Source of the DNA: CAG-177 sp964587915
Lineage (GTDB): Bacteria > Bacillota > Clostridia > Oscillospirales > Acutalibacteraceae
Direction of reading: 5' to 3'
Length of the DNA: 18,558 nucleotides
Assembly (NCBI GenBank): GCA_964587915.1
Contig: CAZPMK010000033.1
Location: forward strand, 1 to 18,558
How positions within the stretch are numbered: position 1 is the first letter of the stretch; each line of letters opens with the position of its first letter. The notes below the pieces were generated by a model. The model made no database searches, was not told the origin of the DNA, and worked only from the letters and a program-made list of their open reading frames with translations. Position numbers and translations under genes: made by a program. Shown in pieces: positions 15,276 to 18,558 of the stretch.

Positions 15276-17567
15276 ATGAAACAAGTCTTATGTTCAAGGT
15301 GCAAAAAGCGTCCCGCAATGTTTTTCGTCACCAAGGTTGAGGGTGAAAAAACCACCCAAGAGGGTTTGTGCATTAAATGTGCACTTGAAATGAATATAGG
15401 CCCCGTCAAGCAGATGATGCAGAGCATGGGCATTTCGGAGGATGAGCTGGACGATGTCAGCGAGCAGTTTGAAGCCATGTTCGGAGAGGACGGCGGTTTT
15501 GAACCGGGAGGAGCGGGCACAATGCCGTTTCTTCAGAATTTTGCTGAAATGAACGGTGAAAATCTGCCTGAACAGACCGCTCAGGAGACCTCAACTTCCG
15601 AAAAAAAGAAAAAATGGGGCAAAAAGAACAAGGATGATGCCACCAAAAAGCGAAAATTCCTTGATCAATATTGTACCGACCTTACCGCCAAGGCGAGAGC
15701 CGGCAGAATAGACAGAATCATCGGCAGGGATAACGAAATTTACCGTGCCGTGCAGATTCTTTGCAGAAGAACAAAGAATAATCCGTGTCTCATAGGCGAG
15801 CCGGGTGTCGGTAAGACCGCGATAGCGGAGGGACTTGCATTGAGAATAGCGGCGGGCGACGTGCCCGCAAAGCTCCGAGATAAGGAAATTCATCTGCTCG
15901 ACCTGACTGCTCTTGTTGCGGGAACGCAGTTCAGAGGTCAGTTTGAAAGCCGTATAAAGGGACTTATCGACGAGGTCAAGAGCGAGGGCAATATCATTCT
16001 GTTTATCGACGAGGTTCATTCTCTTGTCGGAACGGGTGATGCCGAGGGCTCGATGAATGCCGCAAATATATTGAAGCCCTCACTTTCAAGAGGAGAAATT
16101 CAGATAATCGGTGCGACCACGTTCACGGAATACCGCAAATATATCGAAAAGGATGCCGCTCTCGAACGCCGTCTTCAGCCTATCAGAGTGGAGGAGCCGT
16201 CGATAGCTCAAACGGTTGAAATGCTGAAAGGTGTAAAGGATTATTACGAGGATTTCCACCGCGTGACCGTCAGCGACACCTTGATTGAGCGTGCCGTGGT
16301 TCTTTCGGAAAGATATATCAACGACAGATTTTTGCCCGATAAGGCGATAGATTTGCTCGATGAGGCGTGTACTTGTGCCAACTTGAGAAATAAGAATATA
16401 AGTAATTACGAAACCGCACTTGACGAGCTGTCTGCTCTTGAAGAACGTGAAGCGGAGCTTATGGAGGTTGATTCTCCGAGCGAATCCGATTACGAGGAGA
16501 TAGCCAAGGTAAAGGCTGAAATACTCAAAAAACAGCAGGAGACCAAGGAGCTTGAGGTGCTTGCGGCGGATAACCGCGTTACCGAGGACGATCTCGGCAA
16601 GGTCATTCAGCTCTGGACGGGCATTCCTGCAAGCAAGGTCATCGAGAGCGATTTACGCCGTCTTGCGGGCATGGAGAGCAATCTGAAAGCAAAGCTCATA
16701 GGTCAAAACGAGGCGATAGAGCTTGTCAGTGCCGCAATTCGCAGGGGCAGAGTGCAGATAAATCCGCGCCGCCGTCCCGCATCGTTCATCTTTGTCGGAC
16801 CTACGGGTGTCGGCAAAACAGAGCTTGTAAAGCTGCTTGCAAATGAGCTGTTTGAAACTCCGGAAACCTTGATACGCCTTGATATGAGCGAATTTATGGA
16901 GAAGCATTCCGTGTCGAGAATAATCGGCTCTCCTCCGGGATATGTCGGCTACGACGAAGCAGGTCAGCTCACCGAAAAGGTACGCCGCAAGCCGTATTCG
17001 GTTGTTCTTTTTGACGAAATAGAAAAAGCCCACCCCGACGTGATGAATATTCTTCTTCAAATTCTCGATGAGGGAAAAATCACGGATGCACAGGGAAGAA
17101 ATGTCAGCTTTGAGAATACCGTTATCATCATGACCTCCAATGCGGGAAGCAACAGAGGCTCGGGAGCACTCGGCTTCGCAAAGAGCAAGAACGATGCTTC
17201 AAAAGAAAAAGCACTCAAAGCACTTTCGGAATTTCTCCGCCCCGAATTTATCGGCAGAGTTGATGAAGTCGTCGTTTTCAACGATTTAACACAGCACGAT
17301 TACGAGCAAATCGCCGTGCTGATGCTTGAAGAATATGTCTCTCCGCTTGCCGATAAGGGCATTACAATGTCGTGGGATGCAGCGGCGGTTGAAGCAATCG
17401 CAAAGCAGTCCGTTGACGGCACAAGGGGTGCAAGAGACCTGAGAAACGTCATCAGACGAAACGTCGAGGATGTCATAACCTCCCGAATCGTCAATAGTGC
17501 AGATAAACCGATATCATCGGTAAATATCACCGCCGACGGCGACAATATAATCTGCAATTTTGCATAA
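15276..17567 (+). CDS. AAA+ unfoldase, ClpE/ClpC-like Clp ATPase
   Basis: A 763-residue double-AAA+ protein that would unfold proteins and feed ClpP. The N-terminus carries a four-cysteine zinc finger (C6, C9, C32, C35), like ClpE and McsA, followed by an acidic and lysine-rich linker to about residue 125. The Clp_N repeats of ClpC and ClpA are absent, hence the ClpE-like call. D1 has GEPGVGKT (174-181) and ILFIDEVHS (241-249). A charged coiled-coil middle region spans about 375-432. D2 has GPTGVGKT (508-515), VVLFDEIEKAHPD and TSNAG, then LGF (632-634), which sits where ClpC-type proteins carry the ClpP-docking tripeptide. No ctsR, mcsA or mcsB gene and no CtsR-type operator is seen nearby, so it appears to be expressed from the housekeeping unit. 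It is the last gene before a strong terminator. Confidence 0.9.
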   Translation: MKQVLCSRCKKRPAMFFVTKVEGEKTTQEGLCIKCALEMNIGPVKQMMQSMGISEDELDDVSEQFEAMFGEDGGFEPGGAGTMPFLQNFAEMNGENLPEQTAQETSTSEKKKKWGKKNKDDATKKRKFLDQYCTDLTAKARAGRIDRIIGRDNEIYRAVQILCRRTKNNPCLIGEPGVGKTAIAEGLALRIAAGDVPAKLRDKEIHLLDLTALVAGTQFRGQFESRIKGLIDEVKSEGNIILFIDEVHSLVGTGDAEGSMNAANILKPSLSRGEIQIIGATTFTEYRKYIEKDAALERRLQPIRVEEPSIAQTVEMLKGVKDYYEDFHRVTVSDTLIERAVVLSERYINDRFLPDKAIDLLDEACTCANLRNKNISNYETALDELSALEEREAELMEVDSPSESDYEEIAKVKAEILKKQQETKELEVLAADNRVTEDDLGKVIQLWTGIPASKVIESDLRRLAGMESNLKAKLIGQNEAIELVSAAIRRGRVQINPRRRPASFIFVGPTGVGKTELVKLLANELFETPETLIRLDMSEFMEKHSVSRIIGSPPGYVGYDEAGQLTEKVRRKPYSVVLFDEIEKAHPDVMNILLQILDEGKITDAQGRNVSFENTVIIMTSNAGSNRGSGALGFAKSKNDASKEKALKALSEFLRPEFIGRVDEVVVFNDLTQHDYEQIAVLMLEEYVSPLADKGITMSWDAAAVEAIAKQSVDGTRGARDLRNVIRRNVEDVITSRIVNSADKPISSVNITADGDNIICNFA

Positions 17568-17581
17568 AACCATATTTTGCC

Positions 17582-17609
17582 AAAGCCGCCTCTTTTGGGG
17601 CGGCTTTTT
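17582..17609 (+). terminator. Strong intrinsic terminator after the clpE-like gene
   Basis: AAAGCCGCCTC (17582-17592), loop TTTT, GGGGCGGCTTT (17597-17607) form an 11-bp GC-rich stem with one wobble, running into TTTTT and then GCTTTT. This is the best terminator in the window and marks the end of the long transcription unit. Confidence 0.9.
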
Positions 17610-17663
17610 GCTTTTAAGTATACAAAACAGAATTTGCTAATGATTTTCTCGGAGGTAGAAGTA

Positions 17664-18497
17664 ATGGGGTTAAGCTCGTTGATTCTTGACGGCTTTGCAG
17701 GAAAACTGATTTTTGAAGAAAGGAGTACATTGACGGTTGAAAAGTATGTTCGTGATGTAAAAGCGTTTGCCGAATTTACCGGTAACGAAGAAATTACAAA
17801 AGAGAGCGTTATCAGATACAAAAAGAGCTTGCAGGAAAAATATGCGGTACGAAGCGTAAATTCCATGCTCGCAAGTTTGAATTGTCTTTTTTCCTTTTTA
17901 GAACGGAATGAACTGAAGGTAAAGACGGTAAAATTGCAAAAGCAGATTTACTGTCCCGAGGAAAAAGAGCTGTCAAGAGCTGAGTATGAAAGACTTTGTG
18001 CGGCGGCAAGAAGCAACAAAAACGAGCGGCTGAACCTGATTTTGCAAACCATATGTGCAACGGGTATACGCATAAGCGAATTGCAATACATAACAGTAGA
18101 AGCGGCAAGAAGCGGCAAGGCTGTTGTGGATTGTAAGGGAAAAACACGCTCGGTCTTTATTGTCAGAGCATTGCAAAAGAAGCTGCTTTCTTATGCAGGA
18201 AAACGCGGAATTTCAAGCGGTATGATTTTTGTGACACGCACGGGGAAGCCTGTAAGCCGCACTAACATTTGGCGTGAAATGAAGAGCCTGTGTGAAAAAG
18301 CAAGGGTCAATCCGAAGAAAGTTTTTCCGCATAATTTACGCCGCCTTTTTGCACGGGTTTTTTACGAAATGGAAAAGGATATCGCAAAGTTAGCCGACGT
18401 TTTGGGACACAGCAGCATAAACACAACACGCATATACATCATGACAACCGGAATTGAACACCGAAAGCGTATGGAAAAAATGCGGCTGATAATTTGA
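17664..18497 (+). CDS. Orphan tyrosine recombinase/integrase
   Basis: A 277-residue site-specific recombinase. The N-terminal SAM-like core-binding domain spans about 1-90 (STLTVEKYVRDVKAFAEF). The catalytic domain keeps all residues: R136 in GIRISEL, a lysine in CKGKTR (158-162), H223 and R226 in HNLRR, H249 in LGHSS, and nucleophile Y258 in TRIYI. The size is that of XerC/D-like and phase-variation recombinases rather than large phage integrases. The frame is open upstream, but ATG 17664 has GGAGG (17651-17655) 8 nt before it. No phage or conjugation genes flank it on the visible side, and no good promoter is seen between the terminator and the start. Its DNA target is unknown. Options are an invertible promoter, a mobile element beyond the edge, or chromosome dimer resolution. 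Confidence 0.9.
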   Translation: MGLSSLILDGFAGKLIFEERSTLTVEKYVRDVKAFAEFTGNEEITKESVIRYKKSLQEKYAVRSVNSMLASLNCLFSFLERNELKVKTVKLQKQIYCPEEKELSRAEYERLCAAARSNKNERLNLILQTICATGIRISELQYITVEAARSGKAVVDCKGKTRSVFIVRALQKKLLSYAGKRGISSGMIFVTRTGKPVSRTNIWREMKSLCEKARVNPKKVFPHNLRRLFARVFYEMEKDIAKLADVLGHSSINTTRIYIMTTGIEHRKRMEKMRLII

Positions 18498-18513
18498 ACA
18501 TAAAGAAAAAAGC

Positions 18514-18533
18514 CCGCCCGAAGGCGGTTTATT
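18514..18533 (+). terminator. Short hairpin after the recombinase, possible terminator
   Basis: CCGCC (18514-18518), loop CGAA, GGCGG (18523-18527) is followed by TTTATT. The stem is only 5 bp but all G-C, and an A-rich stretch precedes it. It lies 16 nt after the recombinase stop. Confidence 0.55.
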
Positions 18534-18551
18534 ACATAATCGGCATTATGT
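18534..18551. repeat. Inverted repeat at the window edge
   Basis: ACATAAT (18534-18540) and ATTATGT (18545-18551) are perfect 7-bp arms around CGGC, directly after the recombinase terminator. It could be a second weak terminator, an operator of the next gene, or part of a recombination site. The window ends at 18558, so its context cannot be judged. Confidence 0.4.
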
Positions 18552-18558
18552 TGTATTT

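Overview
The window looks like a chromosomal segment of a Gram-positive anaerobe of the class Clostridia, most likely an Oscillospirales/Ruminococcaceae-type gut bacterium. This is inferred from moderate GC content, AGGAGG-type ribosome binding sites, sigma-A promoters of the TTGACA/TATAAT kind, and the gene set: a PDZ/radical-SAM DUF512 protein next to der, ruvCAB, a complete group II ECF module, a DUF5711 propeller protein and a ClpE-like unfoldase. All 20 clear protein genes lie on the + strand. No rRNA, tRNA, CRISPR array or insertion sequence was seen.

Layout. Positions 1-347 hold an upstream terminator, a strong promoter, a possible TTG-initiated leader peptide and a 15-bp-stem hairpin. 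These precede a two-gene unit, a RimJ/RimL-type acetyltransferase (348-908) and a class I methyltransferase (910-1674). A metallophosphoesterase with its own consensus promoter follows (1767-3083) and ends in a terminator. An extended -10 promoter near 3220 then opens a run of fifteen co-directional genes reaching to 17567: DUF512 radical SAM, der, ruvC, ruvA, ruvB, a methyltransferase, a frameshifted zinc-ribbon membrane protein, ecfA1, ecfA2, ecfT, truA, a DUF5711 protein, cvpA-like, pgsA-like and clpE-like. No intrinsic terminator is visible inside this run, and several junctions overlap by 4 nt or abut. A strong terminator closes it at 17582-17609. An orphan tyrosine recombinase (17664-18497) follows, with short inverted repeats after it up to the window edge.

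The long unit is mostly housekeeping: ribosome assembly (Der), Holliday junction processing (RuvABC), vitamin or micronutrient uptake (EcfA1A2T; the substrate-binding S component is not here), tRNA pseudouridylation (TruA), phospholipid synthesis (PgsA-like) and protein quality control (ClpE-like). The DUF512 protein, the RlmI-like methyltransferase, the zinc-ribbon protein and the DUF5711 protein have no settled function that I can state.

I do not see a clear new multi-gene system. The spots most worth a second look are the leader/hairpin region before the acetyltransferase-methyltransferase pair, the apparent one-base frameshift at about 9024, and the orphan recombinase with its flanking inverted repeats.
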